A stretch of DNA of 64,000 nt from Dugong dugon (Eukaryota > Chordata > Mammalia > Sirenia > Dugongidae). Each line of letters begins with the position of its first letter. Positions within the stretch are counted from its first letter, which is position 1. The notes below the pieces were generated by a model. That model worked only from the letters and a program-made list of their open reading frames with translations, made no database searches and was not told the origin of the DNA. Positions 1-10,792 of this stretch are shown piece after piece. The position numbers and the translations under genes are program-made. Location: the NCBI GenBank assembly GCA_030035585.1, contig CM057472.1, positions 95,663,601 to 95,727,600 on the forward strand, written 5' to 3'.

Positions 1-274
1 CTACCTGCACCGTGCACTAGACATCACACCACCAAGCGGTGCAGGCACGCCCTATTGGAATCTGCCCAGCACTGACTACCGACCGTCCTGGTGGCTGCGG
101 TGAGTGCCACAAGCAACCCGTCCCAGTGGCTCCTCCTCAGCTAGATCTGCCCAGCTGTACCACAAGAACGAAACAAACAAACAAAAAAATCTACAATCAA
201 TAAATGAGAGAAATATCTACTGAATGCCCCAAAAACAGCAAACAATATAAAAACATTTACAAAAACAAGACAAG
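1..274 (+). other. L1 5'UTR, 3' part
   Basis: GC-rich leader (1-170) followed by an A-rich stretch running into the ORF1 start. It lies directly upstream of ORF1 and has no open frame of its own. The promoter region proper would lie to the left of the window. Confidence 0.8.
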
Positions 275-1274
275 ATGGCTCCAATAGGCATCCAAATTAA
301 AACACCAGATAACTCTCCTGTGGAAGAAAATGCATTAGAAGTACCTGATATGGAACTCAAATCACTAATACTCGGAATTTTCCAAGAACTGAAGCAAAAA
401 GCTGACAAACATGAGGAAAAAATAGACAAATTTATGGAAAATACAGACAAAAAATTGGAAGAATTCAGGAAGATGATGCAAGAACAAAATGCCAAAATAA
501 ATTCACAACTCGAAATTATACAACAACAACAATTAGAAATCCAAAAGATAAACAACAAGATTTCAGAAATGGACGGTGTCATAGAAGGGCTGAGAAGTAG
601 ATTTGAAACCATGGAAGACAGGATCAGTGGAACTGAAGACAAACACTTGGATACAACTCTGTTTCAGGAAAACTCAGAAAAAAGAACAAAGAAAAATGAA
701 GAGACCCTGATAATTATGTGGGACACAATTAAAAGCAAAAACTTACGAGTGATTGGCATACCAGAACAGGGGGAGAAAACAGAAAACACAGAGAGGATCA
801 TTCACGAACTGCTGACAGAAAACTTTCCCAATATCATGAAAAATGAAAAGCTGGCCATCCAAGAAGCTCAACGAACCCCATATAGAAGAGACCCCAAAAG
901 AAAATCACCAAGACATATCATATTCACACTCGCTAAAACTAAAGACAAACAAAGAATCCTGAGAACAGCTCGTGAAAAACAAAAAGTCACATACAGAGGA
1001 GAAACAATAAGACTAAGCTCAGATTATTCAGCAGAAACCATGCAGGCAAGAAGGCAATGGGATGACATATATAAAATCTTGAAAGAAAAAAAATTGTCAG
1101 CCAAGAATAAGATATCCTGCAAAACTCACATTCAGATTTGATGGTGAAATTAGGTCATTTCCAGATAAACAGAAACTAAAGGAATATGAAAAAGTCAAAC
1201 CAAAGTTACAAGAATTATTAAAGGGAGTTCTTCGATCTGAGGACAAACAGCTTCAGCCCTCAGGCAGGACCTAA
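275..1274 (+). pseudogene. L1 ORF1p (RNA-binding chaperone), one frameshift
   Basis: ORF1p is the trimeric RNA-binding protein that coats L1 RNA in cytoplasmic particles. The start at 275 has a good Kozak context (A at -3, G at +4). Codons 1-288 are open. A Lys/Glu/Gln-rich coiled coil spans about residues 30-125. The RRM-like core follows, with the short motif RVIGIPE near residue 157 and RRDPKRKSPRHIIF near 205. The frame shifts near 1094-1113, close to an A8 run, so the first frame stops at 1141. The C-terminal domain continues in another frame from 1113 (beginning YPAKLTFRFDG) to a TAA at 1272-1274. Counting both frames the protein would be about 330 residues, normal for the family. Confidence 0.93.
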
Positions 1275-1513
1275 GACCTAGGACGCAGGTTCACGTGAAC
1301 CAGATACCATTCTAGGAACTGAACTACAGAGGACTTTCAAAAAACAAAAGATATACAACAGGGAATCAGAGAAATCAAAGGATGACAACAACATCAAAAC
1401 AATGAAAGAGGGAACAAACGGCATAGGTATAGAACCTTCTAAAGGAGAGGAAGGCAAGGCGATACCAAGTAACGGTAGACTGCTTCAAAATTATAAAGAT
1501 AAGGGTAAAATTC

Positions 1514-1705
1514 ATGGTAACCACAAAAAAAGTTAACAAACCAACTCATAAAAATAAAGACGAAAAACATAAAGTCTCAACAAAAACAAAACCTACAAAA
1601 ACAAAAGAAATGAACACAAAATCCACAAACAAAAGTAACTCAACACAAGAGAGTAAGAAGAACAAAGAAAACTTCAGCACCACAAAAAAAAGCACTACAA
1701 AATGA
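1514..1705 (+). CDS. Small Lys/Thr-rich ORF in the L1 inter-ORF spacer
   Basis: 63 codons, dominated by Lys, Thr, Ser and Asn, with no recognisable domain or hydrophobic segment. Its TGA (1703-1705) overlaps the ORF2 ATG (1702-1704) in the arrangement ATGA. It lies in the same frame as the first frame of ORF1. The spacer between the ORF1 stop at 1274 and ORF2 is about 427 bp, much longer than the spacer of human L1. The composition is what an A-rich, stop-poor spacer would give by chance, so protein coding is doubtful. The overlap with the ORF2 start is the only reason to list it. Known L1 ORF2 translation is unconventional, and a role for this frame in termination-reinitiation is inference. 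Confidence 0.3.
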   Translation: MVTTKKVNKPTHKNKDEKHKVSTKTKPTKTKEMNTKSTNKSNSTQESKKNKENFSTTKKSTTK

Positions 1706-4700
1706 CAGCAACAAACTCACATCTATCAATAATTACACTGAACGTAAATGGACTCAATGCACCCATAAAGAGACGGAGAGTGGCAGAATGGATAAGAATA
1801 AAGGATCCATCAATTTGCTGTCTACAAGAGACACACCTTAGAAACAAAGATGTGAATTTATTAAAAATCAAAGGTTGGAAAAAAATATATCAAGCTAACA
1901 ACTATCAAAAAAGAGCAGGAGTGGCAATTCTAATCTCAGCTAAAATAGACTTTAAAACAAAATCTACCATAAAAGACAAAGAAGGACACTATATAATGAT
2001 TAAGGGGATGATCCATCATGAAGACATAACCATAATAAATATCTATGCACCCAATGACAGGGCTCCAAAATAGATTAAAAAAAACCTCTAACAGCACTGA
2101 AAAGAGAAATTGACAGTTCCACAATAATAGTAGGAGACTTCAACACACCACTCTCAGTAAAGGACAGAACAACTAAAAAGAAACTCAGCAAAGATACAGA
2201 AGACCTAAAGGACACAATCAGCCAACTGGACCTCATAGACATATATAGAACAATCCATCCAACTGCTGCAAAGTACACATTCTTTTCCAATGCACATGGA
2301 ACGTTCTCCAGAATAGACCACATCTTAGGCCACAGAGCAATCCTCAACAAGATACAAAATGCTGAGATAATTCACAGTATCTTCTCTGACCACAATGCCA
2401 TCAAGGTAGAAATTAACACTAGAAGGAGCAAGGAAAAAAAATCAACCACATGGAAACTAAATAATAATCTGCTTACACATCAATGGGTAATAGAAGAAAT
2501 CAGAGATGGAATTCAAAAATTCCTAGAATCAAATGAAAATGAAAACACATCATACCAAAAGCTTTGGGACACAGCAAAGGCAGTCCTCAGAGGACAATTT
2601 ATAGCAATAGATGCACATATCAAAAAAGAAGAAAGGGACAAAATCAAAACATTAACTACAGAACTCAAACAAATAGAAAGAGAACAAGAAAAAAAGCCTA
2701 CAACCTCCGGAAGAAAGGAAATAGTAAAGATCAGAGCTGAAATCAATGAAATAGAGAACAGAAAAACAATAGAAAGAATCAACAAAACCAAAAGATGGTT
2801 CTTTGAAAGAATCAACAAAATCGACAAACCACTGGCCAGACTGACAAAAGAAAAACAGCAGAGGGCACTAATATCCCAAATAAGAAATGAAATGGGGGAC
2901 ATTACAACAGACCCAACTGAAATAAAAAGGATTATAACAGAATATTATGAAAAACTATATTCCAACAAATTTGAAAACCTAGAGGAAATGGATAAATTTC
3001 TAGAAACATACGGCTTACCCAAACTACAACAAAGTGATATTGAAAATCTGAACAGACCCATAACAAGAGAAGAGATTGAAAAGGTAATAAAAAAACTCCC
3101 AACCAAAAAAAGCCCTGGCCCAGATGGCTTCACTGGAGAATTCTACAAAACATTTACAGAAGAGCTCGTACCAGTTCTACTCAAGTTATTTCTGAGCATA
3201 GAAGAGGAAGCAACCCTTCCAAATTCATTCTATGAAGCCAGCATAACGCTGATACCAAAACCAGGCAAAGACATCACAAAAAAGGAAAATTACAGACCAA
3301 TATCTCTCATGAATGTAGATGAAAAAATTCTGAACAAAATTCTAGCCAATAGAATTCAGCATCATATCAAGAAAATAATACGCCACGACCAAGTAGGATT
3401 CATACCAGGTATGCAAGGATGGTTTAACATTAGCAAATCCATCAAAGTAATCCACCACATAAATAAAAGTAAAGAAAAAAATCACATGATCATCTCAATT
3501 GATGCAGAAAAGGCATTTGACAGAGTCCAACACCCATTCCTGATAAAAGCTCTCAATAAAATAGGTATAGAAGGGAAATTTCTCAACATAATAAAGGGCA
3601 TCTATGCAAAACCAACAGCCAACATCATTCTTAATGGAGAGAGGCTGAAAACATTCCCCTTGAAAACAGGAACAAGACAAGGATGCCCTTTATCACCACT
3701 CCTATTTAACATTGTGCTGGAAGTTCTAGCTAGAGCAGTAAGGCAAGAGAAAGAAATAAAGGGCATCCAAATTGGTAATGAAGAAGTTAAACTGTCCCTG
3801 TTTGCAGATGATATGATACTATACATAGAAAACCCTAAAGACTCCATGAGAAATCTAGTGGAACTAATAGAAAGATTCAGCAGAGTAGCAGGATACAAGA
3901 TAAACATTCAAAAATCAGTTGGATTCCTATACACCAGTAAAGAGAATGATGAAAAGGAGATCAGGAAATCAATACCATTTTCAATAGCCCCTAAAAAGAT
4001 AAAATACTTAGGAATAATTCTGACCAGGAATATAAAAGACCTATACAAAGAAAACTACAAAACACTGCTGCATGAAATCCAAAGGGATCTACATAAATGG
4101 AAAAACATACCATGCTCATGGATAGGCAGGCTCAACATTGTGAAAATGGCAATTCTACCTAAAGCAATGTACAAATACAATGCAATCCCGATACAAATAC
4201 CAACAACATTCTTCAAAGAGATGGAAAAACTAATTATTCACTTTATATGGAAAGGAAAAAACCCTGAATAAGTAAAGCACTACTGAAGAAGAAGAATAAA
4301 GTTGGAGGTCTCACACTACCTGACTTGAGAACCTACTATACAGCTACAGTACTCAAAATAGCCTGGTACTGGTACAACAACAGAAACATTGACCAATGGA
4401 ACAGAATTGAGAACCCATATAAATCCATCCACCTACGGTCACCTGATCTTCGACAAGGGCCCAAAATACATCAAATGGGGAAAAGACAGTCTTTTTAACA
4501 AATGGTGCTGGCAAAACTGGATATCCATTTGTAGAAAAATGAAACAGGACCCATACCTCACACCATATACAAAAACTACTTCAAAATGGATCAAAGACCT
4601 GAATATAAAGCCTCAAACTATAAAATTCATAAAAGAAAAAATAGGACCAACACTTCAGGCCTTAATACATGGCATTTACAGGATACAAACCATAACCATC

Positions 4701-5525
4701 AATGCACAAAACCCAACAGATAAGCTAGATAACTGGGGTCTTCTAAAAATCAGACACCTATGCTCTTCAAAAGACTTCACCAAAAGAGTAAAAAGAGAAC
4801 CTACAGACTGGGAAAAAATTTTTGGACAGTACAAGTCAGACAAAGGTCTAATCTCCATAATCTACAAGAAAATCCAACACCTCTACAACAAAAAGACAAC
4901 CAATCCTATCAAAAAATGGGCAAAGGAAATGAACAGACACTTCACCAAGGAAGACATTCAAATGGCCAACAGACACATGAGGAAATGCTCGCGATCACTA
5001 GCCATTAGAGAAATGCATATTAAAACCACAGTGAGATACCATCTCACCCCGGCATTACTGGCACGAATCAAAAATACTGGAAATAACAAATGTTGGAGGG
5101 GCTGCGGGGAGACGGGAACTCTTATACACTGCTGGTGGGAATGCAAAATGATACAACCATTTTGGAAAATGATATGGCGTTTCCTCAGAAAGCTAGAAAT
5201 AGACATACCACTCGATCCAGCAATCCCACTCCTAGGAATATATCCTAGAGAAATAAGAGTCATCACTCGAATAGACGTATGCACACCTATGTTCATGGCA
5301 GCATTATTCACAATAGCAAAACGATGGAAACAACCTCGATGTCCATCAACAGATGAATGGATACACAAACTATGGTACATACACACAATGGAGTACTATG
5401 CAACGAGAAAGAACAACAATGAATCGGTGAACCATCTCATAACATGGATGAAACTGGAGGACATCATGCTGAGTGAAATAAGTCAATCACAAAAGGACAA
5501 ATATTGTATGAGACCTCTATTGTAA
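1702..5525 (+). pseudogene. L1 ORF2p (endonuclease-reverse transcriptase), three breaks
   Basis: ORF2p nicks target DNA and reverse-transcribes L1 RNA at the nick. The apurinic-type endonuclease begins at 1702. Asn14, Glu43 (in LQETH) and Tyr115 sit at the expected residue numbers. A TAG at 2071-2073 plus a frameshift by 2096 (A8 run) break it. From 2079 to 4268 a second frame is open for about 730 codons. It holds GDFN (2133-2144), SDH (2385-2393), then the [36 protein letters not shown] and the catalytic FADD at 3801-3812. A TAA at 4269 with a frameshift near 4270-4277, and another shift near 4412-4420, precede the C-terminal part ending at 5525. That part has an intact CX3CX7HX4C knuckle (Cys codons at 5091, 5103, 5142; His at 5127). 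The summed length is about 1270 codons, the usual L1 size. Confidence 0.96.
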
Positions 5526-6264
5526 AAACCCAGGAAAAAATTCACATGCAAAATGTAACAATCCTTGTTGGTTACCAGGGATGGGGGGTGGGGTAGAAAT
5601 ACTAAATAGGTAATAGGTAAGTGGTAACTTGGGTGAGAGGTGAGATAGTACATAGTACAGGGGAAACTAACACAACCTGCACAAGGAAAGGTCATGGAGG
5701 CCCTATAGACACATCCAAACCCACCGAGGGACTGAGTTGTTGGACGGAGGGCTCTGGGGACCATGATCTCGGGGAACATCTAGCTCAATTGGCATGATAC
5801 TACTTATAAAGATAATGCTCTACATTCTACCTTGGTGAATAGTGTCTGGGGTCTTAAAAGCCTATGAGCGGCCATCTAAGATACTCCACTGATCTCATCC
5901 CTCCGGGAACAAGGGAGAACGAAGAGAACAGGATACAAGGAAAAGATTAGTCAGAAGGACTAATGGTCCACAGCTACCAAGGCCTCCACGGGACTGAGTC
6001 CAGTACAGCTGGATGGTGCCCGGCTACCACCAATGACTCCTCTGACCAGGATCACAACAGAGGGTTCTGGGCAGAGCTGGAGAAGGATGTAGAGCATAAT
6101 TTTAACTCCCAAAAAAAAAAAAAAAAAAAAGAAGACCAGATTTATTGGCCTAAAGAATACTAGAGAAACCTCAAGAGTGTGGCCCCCAGACACCCTTTCA
6201 GCTCAGAGGTGAAGTTACCTTCGAGGTTCGATGTTAAGCCTGGGAATGGACACCCCAGTAAAAC
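5526..6264 (+). other. L1 3'UTR, body
   Basis: Directly follows the ORF2 stop. It contains a G-rich tract (5578-5593, runs of 3, 6 and 4 G) typical of mammalian L1 3'UTRs and able to form a quadruplex. It also has an internal A19-type run (6111-6130) that is not the end of the element: the same junction, reading into the motif AGACCAGATTTA, is present in antisense at 37190-37205. The segment around 5830-5930 matches antisense at 37390-37480. Confidence 0.88.
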
Positions 6265-6562
6265 TAAATGGGACTAACGAGGTACAGGAGTCCAGTGACA
6301 AGGGCCAGTAGGCAGAGGGAGAGTAGGAAACTGATGATAAGGAACACAAATTGAATAAGGACACTGTCGATGTATTGTGAGATTGTTGACCACTGCTATA
6401 GGGCAACATTTGTAGTAACTATTAAATGGGAGGCTGTTTTGTCCTGTAAGCCTTCATCTTGGGCAAGAATGGCAGCACAGTTGGAAGAGCATAGTCAATA
6501 TCACTTAAATGTGTAAGTAAAAAGTTTTGAAATGGTGTTTAAATAAAATAAAATAAAAATAA
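6265..6562 (+). repeat. L1 3'-terminal module, copy 1 (a1)
   Basis: Runs from AAATGGGACTAACGAGG to GAAATGGTGTTT and then an (AAAAT)-type tail at 6540-6562. It is closely related to the next module, 6565-6884, base for base over about 275 bp, though it lacks the last 35-40 bp of that module before its A-rich tail. Confidence 0.85.
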
Positions 6563-6564
6563 AC

Positions 6565-6884
6565 AAATGAGACTAAAGAGGTACAATAGTCCACTGACAA
6601 GGTCCAGAAGACAGAAGGGGACAAGGAAGCCCCCTGGTGATAGGGAACATAAGGTGGAGTAAGGATATTCTTGATGTGCTGTGAGACTGTTAACCATTGT
6701 CATAGGGCAACATGTGTAGTAACTGTTAAACGAAAAACTATTTTTTCTGTAAGCCTTCATCTTAAGTGAGAATAACAGCACAGTTGGAAGAGCGTAATCA
6801 ATGTCACTGAACTGTGAATGTAGAAATTTTTGAAACGGTTTATCTTTGGCCATCTGTAATTTTCATCAAAAAAAAAAAAAAAAA
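6565..6884 (+). repeat. L1 3'-terminal module, copy 2 (a2)
   Basis: Tandem second copy of the preceding module. It is more complete, continuing through ATCTTTGGCCATCTG to TTTTCATC and an A18 run (6867-6884). The reverse complement of 36776-37090 is the same module in the other L1. Confidence 0.87.
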
Positions 6885-7035
6885 AGGTTGAGAATTTAGA
6901 GGCTTAATACGTTGTGGGGTTGTTAACCAATGTCATAGAACAACATGTGTACTACTATTTCATGAGAAACTATTTGCTCTGTAAGCTTTCACCTGAAGTA
7001 CAATAAAATATATAAAAATAAAATAAAATAAAATT
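6885..7035 (+). repeat. L1 3'-terminal module b (second standard L1 end)
   Basis: Begins GGTTGAGAATTTAGAGG right after the A-run and ends CACCTGAAGTACAATAAA, with AATAAA at 7002-7007 and an A-rich tail to about 7035. It is itself a 5'-truncated standard L1 3' end, comparable to the reverse complement of 28188-28310. The same junction after an A-run recurs in antisense at 36655-36775. Confidence 0.82.
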
Positions 7036-7744
7036 CTTTGAAAATGTAAAAAAAAGAAAACAAAAGAAAAATCCTTCCCATGATTTGGTCTCCTGAATAA
7101 AATATAGTACCACTATCTTCCCATCTTCAAAATGTTTTAGCAAATGCTCTATTTTGCTGGTTTTCACAAGTTCTCCTCATCGAATCGAACAATTCCTTTT
7201 TGAAACAGTTAGGGAAAATTCTCACTTCTGTAGTCAACGTACTATTGTATATTATGTATCTGAATTAAACACATTAGAATTTGTAAAGAAGTACTCTGTT
7301 TTTAGTGTAGTCGTTCACCAGTAACAATCATTTGTAAGACAGAGAAAGACTAGAGCTCTATTTTAGTTTTATGGTCACTTGATTAAAGGAGAATTCCTCA
7401 ACATCAATACTTCAACTATTTGTAGACCAGAGATTTGCACACTCTGAGGCAATGCACCTTAGTAAGATTTAAGTGCGGTAAAAGTTATACTTTCATAAGT
7501 CAAGAGAACCGCTATTGCAAAACAGGAAGCGGTAAAGGAGAGCCAGCAAGACACCACAAATACAGGTGTGTTCTCAGTTTTAGGGGGGGAAATAGAACTA
7601 TATGGAAGTTAAAGATCTGAAAGGGACTTTCTCAAAATTATCTATGTCCACACACCACTTGGAAAATTTTCATCTATCCCTTAGGATATGCATACCATAT
7701 TTTTTAGGTCACAGCTTTAAAATAGTAAGACGTGTGCTATGGTG
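7036..7744. other. Unassigned AT-rich stretch
   Basis: Follows the L1 tail. I see no recognisable repeat, RNA gene or coding pattern. Open frames at 7435-7620 and 7602-7826 are short and composition-driven. Confidence 0.5.
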
Positions 7745-7972
7745 GAAAGTCCATGAGGTTTTCAGTCTGTCTGACTTCTTTTTGAACCCTGAATCTGTTA
7801 ATTTACTACTCTTGTGGATTCCTTAATATCCCCAAACTTTAGTTTCTTTTTTTCCCCATACTATATAAAAAAAGAGACAGCAACACCTAGGGTGATATCA
7901 GGTTTATGCACAATGATATGTGTGAAATATCTAGCATAACATCTGGTGCATAACTGATGCTCGAAAATGTTA
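7745..7972 (+). repeat. MIR-like ancient SINE
   Basis: The order of MIR landmarks is visible though eroded: a TGTCTGACTT head region, a TTAATTTACTACTC core, then CTTTAGTTTCTT, and a 3' part with GTGAAATATCTAGCATAACATC and GATGCTCG-type sequence. Confidence 0.5.
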
Positions 7973-8160
7973 GGGCCATCTTTTTTTTCCATCATACAAA
8001 AAAAAAAAAATGTATATAATTTTCCCCAGAAATTTCTTGTTCTTAGTGATAAAAAGAAGATATTAAATACTTCAAGTCAACACTAATTTCTTTTATATAA
8101 TAAGCATTTTTGAGTGAGTACTATTTGCAAAGCATTGCAACCTGCATGTGTTTTATGACA

Positions 8161-9715
8161 TGTTGTTGTTGTTAAGTACCATTGAGTCAGTTCTAACTCA
8201 TAGCGACCCTACGTACAAAACACTGCAGGTCCTACACGATCCTCACAATCCTTGTTATGCTTGAGCCCATGTTGCAGCCACTGCATCAATTCATCTCATG
8301 AAGGGTCTTCCTCTTTTTCACTGATACTCTACTTTACCAAGCATGATGTCCTTCTCCAGGGACTGATCCCCCCCTGATAACATGTCCAAAGTATGTACTC
8401 TAACCATTCTTGCTTCTAAGAAGCATTCTGGATGTACTTCTTCCAGGACAGATTTGTTCATTCTTTTGACAGTCCATGGTATATTGAATATTCTTTGCCA
8501 ACACCACAATTCAAAGAAGTCAATTCTTCTTCAATCATCCTTATTCATTGTCCAGCTTTCTCACACATACGAGGCAATTGAAAACATCATGGCTTGGGTC
8601 ATGCGCACCTTAGTCTTCAAGGTGATACCTTTGCTTTTCAACACTTTAAAGAGGTCTTTTGCAGAAGATTTGCCCAATACAATGTGTCTTGATATCTTCA
8701 CTGCTGCTTCCATGGGTGTTGACTGTGGACCAAATAAAATGAAATCCTTGACAACTTCAACCTTTTCCCCATTTATCATGATGATGTGGCTTATTGGTCC
8801 AGTTGTGAGGATTTTTATTTTCTTTATGTTGATGTGCAATCCATACTGAAGCCTGTGGTCTTTGATCTTCATCAGTAAGTGCTTCAAGTCCTCTTCACTT
8901 TCAGCAAGCAAGGTTATTCCATCTGCATAACACAGATTGTTAATGAGTCTTCCTCCAATCCTGATGCTCAGCATGCAGATTGAATAGGTATGGTGAAAGA
9001 ATATAACCCTCATGAGCACAATTAAGAGTTCTAGAATTCCCATTCATTGCAATGTTATCCATAATTTGTTATGATCCACCCAGTCAAATGCCTTTGCATA
9101 GTCAATAAAACACAGGTAAACATCTTTCTGGTATTCTCTGCTTTCAGCCAGGATCCACTTGACTTCAGCAATGATATCCCTGGTTCCATGTCCTCTTATG
9201 AATCCAGGTTGAATATCTGGCAGTTCCCTGTCGATATCCTGCTCGACTGCTTTTGAATTATCTTCAGCAAAGTTTTACTTGCATATGATATTAATGATAT
9301 TGTTAGATAATTTCTGCATTCAATTGGATCACTTTCTTGGGAATAGGCATAAATATGGATCTCTTCCAGTCAGTTGGCCAGGTAGCTGTCTTCCAAATTT
9401 CCTGGCATAGAAGAGTGAGCACTTCCCGCTCTGCGTCCGTTTGTTGAAACCTCTCAATTGGTATTCCAACAATTCCTGGAGCCTTGTTTTTGGCCAATGC
9501 CTTCAGTGCAGCTTGGATCTCTCTCTTCCATACCATACACTCCTGATCACATGCTACCTCCTGAAATGGTCGAACATCGATCAATTCTTTTTGGTATAGT
9601 GACTGTGAATTCCTTCTATCTTCCTTTAATGCTTCCTGTATCGTTTAATATTTTACCTGTTCAATCCTTAAATATTACAATTCAAGCCTTGAATATTTTC
9701 TTCAGTTCTTTGTAT
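8161..9715 (-). mobile_element. RTE/BovB-like LINE copy A, 5'-truncated
   Basis: The 3' tail reads (TTG)n on the plus strand at 8161-8173, and the body extends rightward to the N-terminal RT region at 9715. Flanking TTTTATGACA (8151-8160) and TTTTATGATA (9716-9725) form an imperfect target duplication. Compared with copy B, two internal deletions are visible near 8968 (about 45 bp) and 9012 (about 95 bp). Confidence 0.9.
8318..9584 (-). pseudogene. RTE reverse transcriptase remnant (copy A)
   Basis: Frames on the minus strand encode RTE reverse-transcriptase pieces. 9303-9584 has the N-terminal part (KNKAPGIVGIPIE, PTDWKRSIFMPIPKK). 8561-9043 has RRLINN/GGRLINN followed by YADG in place of the catalytic YADD, then LLAESEEDLKHLLMKIKDH. 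8318-8509 carries the C-terminal LEEVHPECFLEAR and LEKDIMLGKVE motifs found in RTE/BovB proteins. Frameshifts and the two deletions separate the pieces. The loss of the second catalytic Asp adds to the evidence that the copy is dead. Confidence 0.85.
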
Positions 9716-9725
9716 TTTTATGATA

Positions 9726-10678
9726 CAGATAATTAAAATAATTTTATATTGTGATTTTTGAACAGATACAGAAACTGTAAATTTTGTGTTTATAAATATG
9801 CGTAAGAAATTTCTATGGTAAAGAATAGTGTCCATGCTGAGAATACGCTTGTTATCCTGATCAACATATTCTCTCTTCTGAAGTCAAACTTCATATAGGA
9901 GGCAAATCTTTCTTGACAAGAATGGGGTGAGAATAAGAGAAATAAAAGGGGGGAAATAAATGCAAGGCTTAATGGCATCAAGTCAATAGTTTGATGTATC
10001 CTTGCAACAGTGATGGACTCCTATTTAGAACAACAAATGCTCAAGAAATTTGACTAAAATATCCCCTTTTATCTGCATATTAGGGAAAAATGTATATGGC
10101 CTTTGTCTCCACTGGACAGTTTTGAATGAAAATTCTCATGTTTTGCCTTCTTGATTTATGTTATTTTCCCTAGGTTTCTTGGAATAATCAGTCAGTATAT
10201 CTTTTGATGTGTCCTTTTTATTTAGTCACATTTCACAGGAAGTCCATTCAAGTCCTGGTGGTTTAGGAGCTATTTATCTTTAAGGTGATTGCCTGTATCA
10301 ATCCTCTCATATGTTAATGACTGATCTTTTAAATTTTAACTTTCAGTGGAAAAATTTTATCTCCCTACTCCAACTTCTTAAATAAGTAATAACTATGCAG
10401 TACCATTACATAATACTCTCACTGTTTTATTAAATAGAAGCAATAGAAGAAAGCTATACCAAGGAAATACATATATCACAATAGTACCGAATAAGAAGTT
10501 TTGGGTGGTGTCAGTAAAAGTGTTTGTGTTTAAAATTGTCATATAGTCAAGTAAATAAAGTTTCCTCTTGAGATTCCATTGTAAGCAAGTTATCCTTCTG
10601 GTTCTGTATAAAAGTGTTATTTTATTTTTTACTGGTTATGTTCAGCTTAAAATAATCACCTTCTAAGATGTCACCCAC
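9726..10678. other. Unassigned stretch
   Basis: AT-rich sequence with no repeat family I can name and no coding pattern. Confidence 0.5.
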
Positions 10679-10792
10679 AACAGTGGGCTCAAACATATCA
10701 AACATCACAGAGATGGTGTAGGACTGGGCAACATTTTATTCTCTTATACATAAAGTCGCCATGAGTTGCAGCCGATTTTATGGCAACTAACG
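10679..10792 (+). mobile_element. RTE 3'-end fragment
   Basis: Contains the diverged RTE tail order: CAGTGGGCTCAAACAT, ATGGTGTAGGACTGGGCA, ACATAAAGTCGCCATGAGT and GGCAACTAACGACAA. Only the last ~115 bp of the element is present. Confidence 0.72.

Larger units (their letters stand above)
1..7035 (+). mobile_element. LINE-1 (L1), near full length, 5'UTR cut by window edge
   Basis: The order is end of a 5'UTR (1-274), ORF1, a long inter-ORF spacer, ORF2 and a 3'UTR ending in A-rich tails. ORF1 and ORF2 match L1 ORF1p and ORF2p in length and motif order. The 3'UTR matches two other copies in this window (28183-29016 and 36652-37640, both minus). Several frame breaks make this copy non-autonomous as read. 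The target-site duplication cannot be tested because the 5' end lies outside. The low internal decay compared with other repeats here suggests a relatively young insertion. Confidence 0.96.

Noticed and set aside
1702-5525. An intact, mobile L1
   Set aside because: At least one stop plus frameshift in the endonuclease and two further breaks before the C-terminal part.
6111-6130. The A-run at 6111-6130 as the end of the L1
   Set aside because: The same sequence continues across this site in the independent copy at 37190-37210, so it is internal to the 3'UTR.
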